From Streptomyces syringium (lineage in GTDB: Bacteria; Actinomycetota; Actinomycetes; Streptomycetales; Streptomycetaceae): DNA of 64,000 nucleotides. The stretch covers positions 1,674,001-1,738,000 of the forward strand of contig NZ_JAGIOH010000001.1 of the NCBI RefSeq assembly GCF_017876625.1, given 5' to 3'. Below, piece by piece: positions 17,552 through 26,967 of this stretch. The translations under genes were made by a program, and so were the position numbers. Position 1 is the first letter of the stretch, and each line of letters starts with the position of its first letter. The notes beneath the pieces are model-generated. The model was not told the DNA's origin and did not search any database. It worked only from the letters and a program-made list of their open reading frames with translations.

Positions 17552-18814
17552 TTACGCCTGATGCCCTGCGCTGAAACCGGGTTCGACAGCACCGATTCGA
17601 TCATTTTCCGGCAACGCACCGGCTTCGGCCACGGCGACGGGCGGTCCGAAGGAGCGCTGCGCCGCCAGGAGCACCAGCAGGGCGACCGCGCCGCCGCCGA
17701 CGGCGACCGCGAAACCGGCCTTCGAGCCGCCGTACTCCACGGCCGGGCCGACGACGGCGATGCCGATCGAGGCGCCCACACCGAAGGCGGTCACCAGCCA
17801 GGAGAAGGCCTCGGTGACGGTGCCGCGCGGCGCGTGGCGGTCCACGACGACGAACGCGCACGCGAGCGACGGCGCGAGGAAGACTCCGGCCACACCGGCG
17901 AGCACGGTCATGGCGACGACGCCCGGGACGAGCAGGAGCGGCAGATAGCAGACCGCGAGGCCCGCGACGAGCATCCGCAGCCGGCGCTCGGGCTCGCCCG
18001 CCCACTGCCGGCCGCCGTAGACGACACCGCCGATGAGCGCACCGACACCGAGGGCGGACAGCAGATAGCTGGAGACCATCCCGCCGCCGTGCTCGTCGGC
18101 GTACGCCACCGACGCCACGGATATCGAGCCGAGGGCCGAGCCGACGAAGAAGAACGCGCCGAGCAGCACGAGCAGCCCGCGCGAGCGCAGCGCCCCGAGC
18201 CAGTGCGCCTCACGGGGCGCGCTGCGCCACTTGCGGGAGGGCGGGGAGGTGACCACGGCCAGGGCGCCGAGGACGCCTATCGCGTTGATGACGAGCAGCG
18301 CGGCGGCCTCGGACCAGGCGGCGACGATCAGGGTGACGGCCAGCGGGCCGACCGCGTACATGACCTCCTGGGCGATGGCGTCGAGCGCGTACGCGGCGTG
18401 GATGCGGTCCTCGCGCTTGAGGACGTCCGGCCACAGGGCGCGCAGACCGCCCTCCAGGGGCGGGGTGAAGAATCCGGCGACGACCATGGCCGCGTAGGCC
18501 AGCGGCAGCGGTTCCAGGCCGATCAGGCAGAACAGCACCATGCCGAGCGCGGAGAGCACGGCGGAGGGCAGCATCACCCGGGGCTGGCCGAAGAGGTCCA
18601 CGGCCCGGCCCAGCAGCGGCTGGCCGATGGCGTTGCCCACGCCGTAGACGGCCGACAGCGCGCCCGCGAGGGCGTAGCTGCCGCCCTCCGCACGGGCGAA
18701 GAGCACGATCGCCAGAGCGGCGGTGGCGCTCGGCAGCCGCCCCACCAGCGTGCCCGCGAGCAAGCGCGCCGCGTGCCGCGTCCTGAGCATTTCGCCGTAG
18801 CCGGCCGCCATCAT
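17552..18814 (-). CDS. Major facilitator superfamily transporter
   Basis: Integral membrane protein of 420 residues with about twelve hydrophobic segments in two halves (for example AALAIVLFARAEGGSYALAG and GLLVLLGAFFFVGSALGSI). The loop between segments 2 and 3 (GQPLLGRAVDLFGQPRVML) is MFS-like. Substrate unknown; an exporter of small molecules is most likely. The gene begins with two ATGs behind GGTGGA. It is divergent from a LacI-family regulator, with a perfect inverted repeat between them, so that regulator probably controls it. Its stop is nine bases before pafA. Confidence 0.85.
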   Translation of the reverse strand: MMAAGYGEMLRTRHAARLLAGTLVGRLPSATAALAIVLFARAEGGSYALAGALSAVYGVGNAIGQPLLGRAVDLFGQPRVMLPSAVLSALGMVLFCLIGLEPLPLAYAAMVVAGFFTPPLEGGLRALWPDVLKREDRIHAAYALDAIAQEVMYAVGPLAVTLIVAAWSEAAALLVINAIGVLGALAVVTSPPSRKWRSAPREAHWLGALRSRGLLVLLGAFFFVGSALGSISVASVAYADEHGGGMVSSYLLSALGVGALIGGVVYGGRQWAGEPERRLRMLVAGLAVCYLPLLLVPGVVAMTVLAGVAGVFLAPSLACAFVVVDRHAPRGTVTEAFSWLVTAFGVGASIGIAVVGPAVEYGGSKAGFAVAVGGGAVALLVLLAAQRSFGPPVAVAEAGALPENDRIGAVEPGFSAGHQA

Positions 18815-18850
18815 CTGTCCACCTTCGCTGACCGAGACACCCTCGGGTTT

Positions 18851-18877
18851 TACGTATAACCTTCGGCGTTATACGTA
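18851..18877. promoter_or_regulatory. Inverted repeat, candidate operator between MFS and LacI genes
   Basis: TACGTATAAC (18851-18860) and GTTATACGTA (18868-18877) form a perfect 10-bp inverted repeat with a 7-base spacer. It is centred in the divergent intergenic region, 37 bases from the MFS start and 75 from the LacI start, and is AT-rich against a GC-rich background. Probably the binding site of the adjacent LacI-family protein. Confidence 0.65.
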
Positions 18878-18952
18878 CCATGTCGGCAACCCGCGGGTCC
18901 ACTCGCGGGGAGGCGGGAATCAGGCGGGGAACGGGAAAAGGGGCGCGGACCG

Positions 18953-20071
18953 GTGGCGGAGACAGAGCAGGGGTCGTGGCGCGGGCGGGCGGCGGCGCGC
19001 GGTGACGAGCGGTGGCCGAACGTCCGGGAGCTGGGCCAGCCGCGCGCACGGGTCACCAGCCGGGACGTGGCGCGCGCCGCGGGGGTGTCACAGGCCACCG
19101 TCTCGCTGGTCATGGGCGACAAGTGGCGCGGCCGGGTCTCCGAGCGGACCGCCGAGGCCGTGCGCACCGCCGCGCGGGAGCTGGGCTACCGGCCGAATCT
19201 CGCGGCGCGCAATCTGCGGCTGGGCCGCACCCGCACGGCGCTGCTGGTGGTCCCCGCGCTCACCAATGAATTCTTCGCCCGCGTCTACACCGGTGCCGCC
19301 CGGGCCGCGGCCGAGCACGGCGTCGGTGTGGTCCTCTACCCCTCCCCGGAGGGCATCGGGCCCGCCCGTGACCCCTTCGCCTCCGCCCGCGCGACTCTCG
19401 ACGGCGTCATCGCCTCCTCCATGGCGGTGGATGCCCTGGCCGACATCCGCGACGGCGATCTGCCGCTGGTCATGCTCGACAGCGACCCCGGGCGGACGGA
19501 GGCGTCGGCGACCGTCAACCTCGACATCGCCGACGGCATGCGCCAGGTCACCGAGTATCTGCTGGGGCTCGGCCACCGCCGGTTCGCCCACCTCGCGGCC
19601 GACGTCGACTCCTGGACCTTCCACGAACGGGCCCGGGCGCTGGCCGGCACCCTGAGCGGGGTCGCGGACGCGGGTCTGACGACGGAGCCCGCGGCCCTCG
19701 ATGTGCGGGCGGGCCGGGCGGCCGCCGAGCGGGCCCTGACCGGCCCCGGGCCGCGGCCCACCGCGCTGATCTGCGACAGCGACATCCTGGCGGCGGGCGC
19801 CTGCAAGGCGGCCCGGCGGCTGGGGCTGCGCGTGCCCGACGACGTCTCGGTGACCGGTTTCGACGATCTTCCGCTGGCGACGGCCGTCGAGCCGGAACTG
19901 ACGACGGTGCGGCTGCCGGCCGAGGCCGTGGGCGAGGCGGGCATGCGGGCCCTGATGACCGTCCTGGACGGCCGGCCCGCCGCCCCCACGACGCTGCCGG
20001 TGGAGCTCATCGCCCGGGGCTCGTCCTCCCACGATGGCGCTCGCACTGGCGAGGGAGTAACGGCGGGCTAG
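18953..20071 (+). CDS. LacI-family transcriptional regulator
   Basis: DNA-binding regulator of about 372 residues. The LacI helix-turn-helix is RVTSRDVARAAGVSQATVSLVM (about residues 33-54), with hinge ELGYRPNLAARNLR. A periplasmic-binding-protein-like effector domain follows (TALLVVPALTNEFFARVY, ICDSDILAAGACKAARRLGLRVPDDVSVTGFDDLPLA). A 30-residue extension precedes the helix-turn-helix, so the real start may be downstream of GTG 18953. Divergent from the MFS gene; the pair looks like an inducible export system with an unknown sugar-like or other ligand. Confidence 0.88.
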   Translation: MAETEQGSWRGRAAARGDERWPNVRELGQPRARVTSRDVARAAGVSQATVSLVMGDKWRGRVSERTAEAVRTAARELGYRPNLAARNLRLGRTRTALLVVPALTNEFFARVYTGAARAAAEHGVGVVLYPSPEGIGPARDPFASARATLDGVIASSMAVDALADIRDGDLPLVMLDSDPGRTEASATVNLDIADGMRQVTEYLLGLGHRRFAHLAADVDSWTFHERARALAGTLSGVADAGLTTEPAALDVRAGRAAAERALTGPGPRPTALICDSDILAAGACKAARRLGLRVPDDVSVTGFDDLPLATAVEPELTTVRLPAEAVGEAGMRALMTVLDGRPAAPTTLPVELIARGSSSHDGARTGEGVTAG

Positions 20072-20108
20072 GCGGCGTCCGGCGTGTCTGCGACTGCGGG
20101 CACGTCTT

Positions 20109-20210
20109 TGCCGCCTGCGGCGGCGGGCGCCCTGAGGGCACGTCCTCGAACGCCGGACGGGCTGGTTTTGGCTGAACTCAGCCAACCAGCCCGTCCGGCG
20201 TTCGAGGGCA
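20109..20210 (-). repeat. Dispersed palindromic repeat, copy 2
   Basis: GCCGCCTGCGGCGGCGGGCGCCCTGAGGGCACGTCCTC module followed by a long stem: 20144-20167 pairs with 20184-20207 (outer arm CCTCGAACGCCGGACGG), with an inner GGCTGA/TCAGCC helix. Opposite orientation to copy 1. Sits between the convergent LacI and prcA genes. Confidence 0.85.
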
Positions 20211-20218
20211 CCGCCGTC

Positions 20219-20995
20219 CTAGGACGCGCCCGGCGCCTCGTCCGCCCCCGGCCCGGGAGCCGCCTCCTCCGATTCGTCGACGCTCACATCCGTGGCGTGC
20301 CCCTCGAGCAGACGCGAGAGCTGACGGCCCAGCAGCCGCTTGAACTTCCGCTGCTGCGGTCGCGTCCGGTCCAGGACCGCCACCTCGAGCTGCTCGGCGG
20401 TCAGCGTGCGCTCACCGCCGTTGTTGTCACGGGTGAGCGACTCGACGGCGAGCTTGAGCGCCTCGGCGAGGGTCATCCCGTCCCGGTGCCGCTGGTCGAG
20501 ATAGCTGCTGATCTGGTCGGCGTTGCCACCGACCGCGACCGATCCGTGCTCGTCGACGATCGAGCCGTCGTGCGGCAGCCGGTAGATCTGGTCGTCCTCG
20601 GGGCCCGGCCCGACCTCGGCGACGATCAGCTCGACCTCGTAGGGCTTCTCCGCGGCGCTGGAGAAGATCGTGCCCAGCGTCTGGGCGTAGACGTTCGCGA
20701 GACCGCGGGCCGTCACATCGTCGCGGTCGTAGGTGTAGCCGCGCAGATCGGCGTAGCGCACCCCGCCGATCCGCAGGTTCTCGAACTCGTTGTACTTCCC
20801 CACCGCGGCGAAGGCGATGCGGTCGTAGATCTCGCTGACCTTGTGCAAGGCGCGGGACGGGTTCTCGGCGACGAAGAGAACGCCGTCGGTGTACTGGAGT
20901 ACGACGACGCTACGGCCGCGGGCGATGCCCTTGCGGGCGTACTCGGCGCGGTCGGCCATGGCCTGCTGGGGTGAGACATAGAACGGCGTCGACAC
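20219..20995 (-). CDS. prcA: 20S proteasome alpha subunit
   Basis: Structural ring subunit of the bacterial proteasome, 258 residues. The N-terminus [28 protein letters not shown] is the gate-forming segment and contains the alpha-type helix; [43 protein letters not shown] is the core. There is no catalytic N-terminal Thr. The acidic C-terminal tail ([18 protein letters not shown]) is typical of actinobacterial alpha subunits. GTG 20995 has AAGGGACGG upstream. Follows prcB by 49 bases in the same operon. Confidence 0.96.
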   Translation of the reverse strand: MSTPFYVSPQQAMADRAEYARKGIARGRSVVVLQYTDGVLFVAENPSRALHKVSEIYDRIAFAAVGKYNEFENLRIGGVRYADLRGYTYDRDDVTARGLANVYAQTLGTIFSSAAEKPYEVELIVAEVGPGPEDDQIYRLPHDGSIVDEHGSVAVGGNADQISSYLDQRHRDGMTLAEALKLAVESLTRDNNGGERTLTAEQLEVAVLDRTRPQQRKFKRLLGRQLSRLLEGHATDVSVDESEEAAPGPGADEAPGAS

Positions 20996-21044
20996 CGGCT
21001 GTCCGTCCCTTTCTGTCAGTGGCGGGTAAAGGTTCCGTAGGGCG

Positions 21045-21890
21045 TCAGAGCAGTGCGGCCCGCGGACCGTCCGGCTCCTGCAGGCGCCGCTCGTGGATCG
21101 CGCGGACGACCTCGGCGCACTGGGCGTCGGTCAGCTTCCGGAACCCCTCGTCGGTGATGACGGTGACGATCGGATAGATACGGCGGGCGAGGTCGGGCCC
21201 ACCGGTCGCCGAGTCGTCGTCGGCCGCGTCGTACAGCGCCTGGACGACGAGCGTGGTGGTCTGATCCTCCGTCAAGTTCTCCCGGAAGAGCTTCTTCAGC
21301 GCACCGCGCGCGAAGACCGAGCCGGAGCCGGTCGCCGCGAAGCCGTGCTCCTCGGAGCGCCCGCCGGTCACGTCGTAGGAGAAGATGCGACCCTTGTTGC
21401 GATCGACGTCCCAGCCGGCGAAGAGCGGCACCACGGCGAGGCCCTGCATGGCCATGCCGAGATTGCTGCGGATCATGGTGGACAGCCGGTTCGCCTTGCC
21501 CTCCAGGGAGAGTTGGACGCCCTCGACCTTCTCGAAGTGCTCGAGCTCGAGCTGGAAGAGCTTGACCATCTCGACGGCCAGCCCGGCCGTGCCGGCGATG
21601 CCGACGGCCGAGTACTCGTCGGCCGGGAAGACCTTCTCGATGTCCCGCTGCGCGATGACATTGCCCATCGTCGCCCGCCGGTCGCCGGCGAGCACCACAC
21701 CGCCGGGGAAGGACGCGGCGACGATCGTCGTGCCGTGCGGCGCCTCGACGGCGCCCTTCAGCGGAGGCAGCTGCCGATTGCCCGGCAGCAGGTCCGGCTG
21801 GTGCGTACCGAGGAAGTCCATGAAGGACGACGAGCCGGGCGTCAGGAAGGCAGCCGGCAGACGCCCGATGCTACGAGTGTTGGCTTCCAC
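21045..21890 (-). CDS. prcB: 20S proteasome beta subunit (with propeptide)
   Basis: Catalytic subunit of the proteasome, 281 residues. A propeptide of 53 residues ends at EAPHG, and the mature protein begins with Thr54 ([23 protein letters not shown]), whose hydroxyl is the nucleophile; the family's Asp and Lys residues follow in GDRRAT. GTG 21890 is chosen because TGGAAGGAAACGC precedes it at good spacing, even though this overlaps the end of the endonuclease VII gene by 49 bases. That overlap implies close translational coupling. Confidence 0.96.
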   Translation of the reverse strand: MEANTRSIGRLPAAFLTPGSSSFMDFLGTHQPDLLPGNRQLPPLKGAVEAPHGTTIVAASFPGGVVLAGDRRATMGNVIAQRDIEKVFPADEYSAVGIAGTAGLAVEMVKLFQLELEHFEKVEGVQLSLEGKANRLSTMIRSNLGMAMQGLAVVPLFAGWDVDRNKGRIFSYDVTGGRSEEHGFAATGSGSVFARGALKKLFRENLTEDQTTTLVVQALYDAADDDSATGGPDLARRIYPIVTVITDEGFRKLTDAQCAEVVRAIHERRLQEPDGPRAALL

Positions 21891-22435
21891 GCGTTTCCTT
21901 CCAGATAAGCGATCGCCCGACGCATCGCGCCACGATCATCTCTCAACTTGCCGAGTGCCGAATTACAGTTGAAGCACAGTACGCCCCGGACTTTACCCGT
22001 CTCGTGATCATGATCCACATGCTCGGCCGGGGCAACGAGACAGATCACGCACACACCGCCCTGCCGCTTCACCAAGTCACGCAACTGGTCCTGACTCAAG
22101 CCGTACTTGCGGCGGAAGCAGCTATCCCGGTTACGCCCCGCCCGACACTCGCGGCAGTAGCTCGACCAGCCGTCCGAAGATGTCTTGTTTCGCTCCCACT
22201 CACTGTGCGGCTTCACCTTCTCGCACTGTGGACACCGCTTGTGCCCCCGCGGAACGGGCACCTTAACCCGCACCACGCGCCCCTTGGCTTCCTGACGCCG
22301 CTTGTAGTAGTCGGCAGAGCACACTCGGCAGTACGACTGAAGGCCGTCACTGATCGATTGGTTGGAGGCGAAGGCATCACGAGGCAACGTCCGCTTGCAT
22401 CGGGAGCATTTCTTTCCTGGATGCAATTCGGACAT
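21842..22435 (-). CDS. Endonuclease VII-like HNH nuclease with tandem zinc modules
   Basis: Protein of 197 residues inserted between pup and prcB. It has two similar four-cysteine modules, C10-C13/C36-C39 and C68-C71/C94-C97, each with a SDGxxSYCRxC stretch. The C-terminal endonuclease VII core follows: [22 protein letters not shown] (C129, C132), [19 protein letters not shown] (His142/144, C154, C157, Asn158). The zinc ligands, His and Asn of the His-Me nuclease are all present, so activity is plausible. G+C by hand count is 60% over 21961-22440, well below its neighbours. The start ATG 22435 uses GGAGAG inside the pup stop region. Its cellular role is not known to me. Confidence 0.87.
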   Translation of the reverse strand: MSELHPGKKCSRCKRTLPRDAFASNQSISDGLQSYCRVCSADYYKRRQEAKGRVVRVKVPVPRGHKRCPQCEKVKPHSEWERNKTSSDGWSSYCRECRAGRNRDSCFRRKYGLSQDQLRDLVKRQGGVCVICLVAPAEHVDHDHETGKVRGVLCFNCNSALGKLRDDRGAMRRAIAYLEGNAWKPTLVASGVCRLPS

Positions 22436-22441
22436 TACCTA

Positions 22442-22660
22442 CTACTCTCCACCCTTCTGGACAAATGACCTCACGAAGTCCTCGGCGTTCTCCTCGAGGA
22501 CATCGTCGATCTCGTCCAGCACGGAGTCCACGTCGTCCGACAGCTTCTCCTGGCGTTCCTTGAGGTCTTCCGAAGCCTGCGCGTCCTGTGCCTGCTCCTC
22601 GACCTCCTCCGTGGAACGCGTGGCCTTCTGCTGCCCGCCGCCGGTGTCCTTGGTCGCCAT
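22442..22660 (-). CDS. pup: Prokaryotic ubiquitin-like protein Pup
   Basis: Small, acidic, largely disordered modifier of 72 residues, beginning MATKDTGGGQQ. The central helix segment (EDLKERQEKLSDDVDSVLDE) binds the coiled coils of Arc/Mpa. The C-terminus is FVQKGGE: the last codon is GAG (minus strand of 22445-22447), so Glu is encoded directly and no deamidation of Gln is needed before ligation by PafA. ATG 22660 is chosen because the family begins there. The endonuclease gene starts six bases after the stop. Confidence 0.97.
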   Translation of the reverse strand: MATKDTGGGQQKATRSTEEVEEQAQDAQASEDLKERQEKLSDDVDSVLDEIDDVLEENAEDFVRSFVQKGGE

Positions 22661-22805
22661 ATCCCTCACCCCGCTCGGTTCGACGTACAAGATCGGATGT
22701 ACCTGTTCAGACCCTACAAGCAGGGTCCGCGATCGGCCCCGCACTTGCTACAACATCCCGGGACCACCGTGATGATTCCCAGAACGCAGTCTCCTCAGAC
22801 CCCCC

Positions 22806-24317
22806 TCAGCCCCCGGACAGGACGCGGACCAGTTCCTCGGCCGTGCGACAGCGGTCCAGGAGCTCCTTGACGTGATTGCGGGTCCCCCGCAGTGGCTCCA
22901 GCGTGGGCACCCGTTGCAGAGAGTCACGACCGGGCAGATCGAAGATCACCGAGTCCCAGGAGGCGGCGGCCACGTCGTCCGCGTACTGCTCCAGGCAGCG
23001 GCCGCGGAAATAGGCCCGGGTGTCCTCCGGCGGGGCCGTGATGGCCCGCTGGACCTCGTCCTCCTCCAGGAGCCGCTTCATCCGTCCGCGGGCCGCCAGC
23101 CGGTTGTACAGGCCCTTGTCGGGGCGTACGTCCGCGTACTGGAGGTCCACCAGGTGCAGCCGGGCGGCGTCCCAGTCCAGGGTGTCCCGGCGGCGGTAGC
23201 CCTCCAGCAGCTCGCGCTTGGCCACCCAGTCCAGCTCGCCGGCGAGGCTCATCGGATCGCGCTCCAGCCGGTTCAGCACGTCCTCCCAGCGGCCGAGGAC
23301 GTCCTTGGTCTGCTCGTCCGCGTCCGCGCCGAAGCGGTCCTCGACGTACTTGCGGGCCAGCTCGAAGTACTCCATCTGGAGCTGTACGGCCGTGAGCGTA
23401 CGGCCGCTACGGAGCGTGATGAGCCGGCGCAGCGTGGGGTCGTGGCTCACCTGGTGGAGGGTGCGGACCGGCTGGTCGATCGCCAGGTCGGCGGCGATGA
23501 AGCCGTCCTCGATCATCGACAGCACCAGGGCGGTGGTGCCGAGCTTGAGGTAGGTGGAGATCTCGGAGAGGTTGGCGTCACCGATGATGACGTGCAGCCT
23601 GCGGTACTTCTCGGCGTCGGCGTGCGGCTCGTCGCGGGTGTTGATGATGGGCCGCTTGAGGGTGGTCTCCAGGCCGACCTCGACCTCGAAGTAGTCCGCG
23701 CGCTGGCTGAGCTGGAAGCCGTGCTCACGGCCGTCCTGGCCGATGCCGACGCGGCCGGCGCCGGTGACGACCTGCCGGCAGACGAAGAACGGCGTCAGAT
23801 GGCGCACGATGTCCGAGAAGGGGGTCTCCCGCTTCATCAGGTAGTTCTCATGGGTGCCGTAGGAGGCGCCCTTGTTGTCGGTGTTGTTCTTGTAGAGGTG
23901 GATCGGCTGCGCGCCGGGCAGCTGGGCGGCGCGCTCGGCGGCCTCGGCCATGATGCGCTCGCCCGCCTTGTCCCACAGCACGGCGTCACGCGGATTGGTG
24001 ATCTCCGGCGAGCTGTACTCGGGGTGGGCGTGGTCCACGTACAGCCGCGCGCCGTTGGTGAGGATGACATTGGCCAGGCCGATGTCCTCGTCGGTGAGCT
24101 GGCTGGAGTCTGCGGCCTCGCGGGCGAGGTCGAAGCCGCGGGCGTCCCGCAGCGGGTTCTCCTCCTCGAAGTCCCAGCGGGCTCGTCGCGCCCGGTGCAT
24201 CGCAGCCGCGTAGGCATTGACGATCTGGGACGAGGTGAGCATGGCATTGGCGTTCGGGTGACCGGGGACGGAGATCCCGTACTCCGTCTCGATGCCCATT
24301 ACTCGCCGTACGGTCAT
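22806..24317 (-). CDS. dop: Depupylase/deamidase Dop
   Basis: Enzyme of 503 residues related to PafA, which removes Pup from substrates (and in species with Pup-Gln also deamidates it). Family segments are [21 protein letters not shown] at the N-terminus, [42 protein letters not shown] and [22 protein letters not shown]. The longer insert after GIETEYG ([27 protein letters not shown]) distinguishes it from PafA. Lies 145 bases upstream of pup on the same strand. Because Pup here already ends in Glu, its essential role should be depupylation. Confidence 0.95.
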   Translation of the reverse strand: MTVRRVMGIETEYGISVPGHPNANAMLTSSQIVNAYAAAMHRARRARWDFEEENPLRDARGFDLAREAADSSQLTDEDIGLANVILTNGARLYVDHAHPEYSSPEITNPRDAVLWDKAGERIMAEAAERAAQLPGAQPIHLYKNNTDNKGASYGTHENYLMKRETPFSDIVRHLTPFFVCRQVVTGAGRVGIGQDGREHGFQLSQRADYFEVEVGLETTLKRPIINTRDEPHADAEKYRRLHVIIGDANLSEISTYLKLGTTALVLSMIEDGFIAADLAIDQPVRTLHQVSHDPTLRRLITLRSGRTLTAVQLQMEYFELARKYVEDRFGADADEQTKDVLGRWEDVLNRLERDPMSLAGELDWVAKRELLEGYRRRDTLDWDAARLHLVDLQYADVRPDKGLYNRLAARGRMKRLLEEDEVQRAITAPPEDTRAYFRGRCLEQYADDVAAASWDSVIFDLPGRDSLQRVPTLEPLRGTRNHVKELLDRCRTAEELVRVLSGG

Positions 24318-24657
24318 GCGGCCCTCCTAGCCCGGCGGCGCCCCGTGGTGGGGTCGCCGCTCAAGTACCGCTGCTCTTCCGGTCCGTGCGCTTCCCCCAC
24401 GTGCTTCGTGGCCCGGTACCGAAGAGCCTAGAACGGCTTTGCGGCGGTGGGGAGATCATTACAGTCATTGCTCCGGTTCGTGCCGCGCCCGGCCCGGCCG
24501 GGCCGCCTCGTGCCCGCCGGGGCCTCCCGGGTGATTTCCGGACGCGCCGGGGCCCGACCGGCGCAAAAGCGTCCGGCTGCGGACGCCCCCGGAGCACCCC
24601 GCCCCGGCACCGGGGCGCCAAGGGCGGGACGAGGACATCCGCAGCCGGACGACGGTG
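24318..24657. other. Intergenic region between arc and dop
   Basis: 340 bases without a gene. The arc-proximal half holds the large nested hairpin at 24571-24650. The dop-proximal part (24420-24480) is comparatively AT-rich and is the likely promoter region for the dop-pup-prcBA operon. No further structure was recognised. Confidence 0.6.
24571..24650 (-). terminator. Nested hairpin terminator downstream of arc
   Basis: GTCCGGCTGCGGA (24571-24583) pairs perfectly with TCCGCAGCCGGAC (24638-24650). The 54-base loop contains a second stem GCCCCGG/CCGGGGC at 24601-24616. On the minus strand the structure begins seven bases after the arc stop and is followed by CGCTTTT. It should end the arc transcript. 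Confidence 0.8.
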
Positions 24658-26424
24658 TTACAGATACTGGCCGGTATTGGCCACGGTGTCGATCGAGCGA
24701 CCGGTGTCCGCGCCCTGCTTTCCGGTGACGAGGGTGCGGATGAAGACAATCCGCTCGCCCTTCTTGCCGGAGATCCGGGCCCAGTCGTCCGGGTTGGTGG
24801 TGTTGGGAAGGTCCTCGTTCTCCTTGAACTCGTCCACACAGGCGGCGAGCAGATGGGAGACGCGAATGCCCTTCTGGTTCTGGTCGAGGAATGCCTTGAT
24901 GGCCATTTTCTTCGCCCGGTCCACAATGTTCTGGATCATCGCGCCCGAGTTGAAGTCCTTGAAATACAGGACTTCCTTGTCGCCATTGGCGTACGTGACC
25001 TCGAGGAAGCGGTTTTCCTCGGACTCCGCGTACATCTGCTCGACGACCGACTGGATCATGCCGGCGACGGCGGCCCTGGCCGACCCGCCGTGCTCGGCCA
25101 GGTCGTCCCCGTGGACCGGCAGGGTCTCGGTGAGGTACTTGGAGAAGATGTCCTTGGCCGCCTCGGCGTCCGGACGCTCGATCTTGATCTTGACGTCGAG
25201 CCGGCCGGGCCGCAGGATCGCGGGGTCGATCATGTCCTCGCGGTTCGAGGCGCCGATGACGATGACGTTCTCCAGGCCCTCCACGCCGTCGATCTCGGAG
25301 AGCAGCTGCGGGACGATGGTGTTCTCCACGTCCGAGCTGACTCCGGAGCCGCGGGTGCGGAAGAGGGAGTCCATCTCGTCGAAGAAGACGATGACGGGCG
25401 TGCCCTCGCTCGCCTTCTCCCTGGCGCGCTGGAAGATGAGCCGGATGTGCCGCTCGGTCTCCCCCACGTACTTGTTGAGCAGTTCGGGGCCCTTGATATT
25501 GAGGAAGAAGCTCTTCCCCGCGGGCTTGCCGGTGACCTCGGCGACCTTCTTGGCAAGGGAGTTGGCCACCGCCTTGGCGATGAGCGTCTTGCCGCAGCCG
25601 GGCGGGCCGTAGAGCAGCACGCCCTTGGGCGGGCGCAGTTCGTGCTCCTTGAAGAGGTCGGGGTAGAGGTACGGCAGCTCGACCGCGTCGCGGATCAGCT
25701 CGATCTGGTTTCCCAGTCCGCCGATCTTCGTGTAGTCGATGTCCGGGACCTCTTCGAGGACGAGCTCCTCGACCTCGCTCTTCGGGATGACCTCATAGAC
25801 GTAGCCGGACCGGGATTCGAGCAGCAGGGCGTCGCCGGGGCGGATGGTGACGTCCAGCAGCGGCTCGGCGAGCCGCACCACCCGCTCCTCGTCGGTGTGC
25901 CCGATGACCAGGGCCCGCTCGCCGTCCTCGAGGATCTCCTTGAGGGTGACGATGTCCCCGGCCCGCTCGAAGGCCATGGCCTCGACCACATTGAGCGCCT
26001 CGTTGAGCATGACCTCCTGGCCACGCCTGAGGTCCTCGGCCTCGACGCTCGGGCTGACATTGACCCGGAGTTTCCGGCCTCCGGTGAAGATGTCCGCCGT
26101 GCCGTCCTCATTGGTCTGCAGGAAGACGCCGAAGCCGGCCGGCGGCTGTGCGAGCCGGTCCACTTCCTCCTTGAGGGCCACGATCTGGTCGCGGGCCTCG
26201 CGGAGGGTGTTGGCGAGCCGCTCGTTCTGAGCGGACACCCCGGCCAGGTTGGTCTGGAGCTCGACGATCCGCTCTTCGAGAATCCTCGTGTGACGCGGAG
26301 AGTCGGCGAGCTTGCGCCGCAGGACGGCGATCTCCTGCTCGAGATAGGCAACCTGGCCCGCGGGGTCGTCAGACCCTCGCCCGGGCCGGATGCCGCGGTT
26401 CATGTCGTCGTCGTGGGCTGCCAC
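24658..26424 (-). CDS. arc: Proteasome-associated AAA ATPase (Arc/Mpa)
   Basis: Hexameric unfoldase of about 588 residues that captures pupylated proteins and threads them into the proteasome. It has an N-terminal coiled coil ([17 protein letters not shown] and onward), OB-like interdomains, Walker A GPPGCGKT, Walker [13 protein letters not shown] and the second region of homology [22 protein letters not shown]. The C-terminus is TGQYL; GQYL is the motif that docks into PrcA pockets. GTG 26424 has GGAGGTGAG upstream at good spacing; ATG 26442 would add six residues. Own transcription unit, ended by the hairpin at 24571-24650. Confidence 0.96.
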   Translation of the reverse strand: MAAHDDDMNRGIRPGRGSDDPAGQVAYLEQEIAVLRRKLADSPRHTRILEERIVELQTNLAGVSAQNERLANTLREARDQIVALKEEVDRLAQPPAGFGVFLQTNEDGTADIFTGGRKLRVNVSPSVEAEDLRRGQEVMLNEALNVVEAMAFERAGDIVTLKEILEDGERALVIGHTDEERVVRLAEPLLDVTIRPGDALLLESRSGYVYEVIPKSEVEELVLEEVPDIDYTKIGGLGNQIELIRDAVELPYLYPDLFKEHELRPPKGVLLYGPPGCGKTLIAKAVANSLAKKVAEVTGKPAGKSFFLNIKGPELLNKYVGETERHIRLIFQRAREKASEGTPVIVFFDEMDSLFRTRGSGVSSDVENTIVPQLLSEIDGVEGLENVIVIGASNREDMIDPAILRPGRLDVKIKIERPDAEAAKDIFSKYLTETLPVHGDDLAEHGGSARAAVAGMIQSVVEQMYAESEENRFLEVTYANGDKEVLYFKDFNSGAMIQNIVDRAKKMAIKAFLDQNQKGIRVSHLLAACVDEFKENEDLPNTTNPDDWARISGKKGERIVFIRTLVTGKQGADTGRSIDTVANTGQYL

Positions 26425-26666
26425 GGTCCTCACCTCCTCCAAGGGGAGCTGGACGCTTCCAGACCCTACCTGGGCTGGTGCAGGTTGAAACCCCTAGATC
26501 ACAAACCCGGTCGGAGTGTGTCCGATCTTCACCCTTGCGCACGTCCTCACGTCAGGGGAATACCCACCCATCAACATCGGAAAGCGGGCGGTTGTATCGT
26601 CGAGTCGGTCAACACCCGTCAGTGCTGGCTCCAATTGGTTCACGTAGGTAGGAAACGGCAGGCGAG

Positions 26667-26963
26667 ATGACCGTGCGGAACGAAGGCCTCGACGAGCTGG
26701 AAGTCTGGATCGACCAGGACCTGTGCACGGGCGACGGCATTTGCGTGCAGTACGCCCCCGAGGTCTTCGAGCTGGACATCGACGGGCTGGCGTATGTGAA
26801 GAGCGCGGACGACGAGCTGCTGCAGGACAAGGGTGCCACCACGCCCGTGCCGCTGCCGCTGCTGAGCGATGTCAGGGACTCGGCGAAGGAGTGCCCGGGG
26901 GACTGCATCCACGTCCGCCGCGTCGCCGACAAGGTCGAGGTCTACGGCCCCGACGCCGAGTGA
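26667..26963 (+). CDS. Ferredoxin
   Basis: Small acidic iron-sulphur protein of 98 residues. Cysteines are in LCTGDGICVQYAPEVFELDIDG (C-x5-C) and KECPGDCIHV (C-x3-C), close to the single-cluster 3Fe-4S/4Fe-4S ferredoxins that donate electrons to cytochromes P450 or other oxidoreductases. A 30-residue insert (KSADDELLQDKGATTPVPLP) between the two cysteine groups is longer than usual. No P450 lies nearby, so its partner is unknown. Divergent from arc, with about 240 bases between starts. Confidence 0.87.
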   Translation: MTVRNEGLDELEVWIDQDLCTGDGICVQYAPEVFELDIDGLAYVKSADDELLQDKGATTPVPLPLLSDVRDSAKECPGDCIHVRRVADKVEVYGPDAE

Positions 26964-26967
26964 CGTC

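Noticed and set aside
20084-20974. 296-residue frame opposite prcA
   Set aside because: Antisense shadow starting inside the dispersed repeat.
22872-24431. 519-residue open frame opposite dop
   Set aside because: Antisense shadow; the opposite frame is an unmistakable Dop.
24655-26670. 671-residue open frame opposite arc
   Set aside because: Antisense shadow; no recognisable domain, while arc has all AAA motifs.
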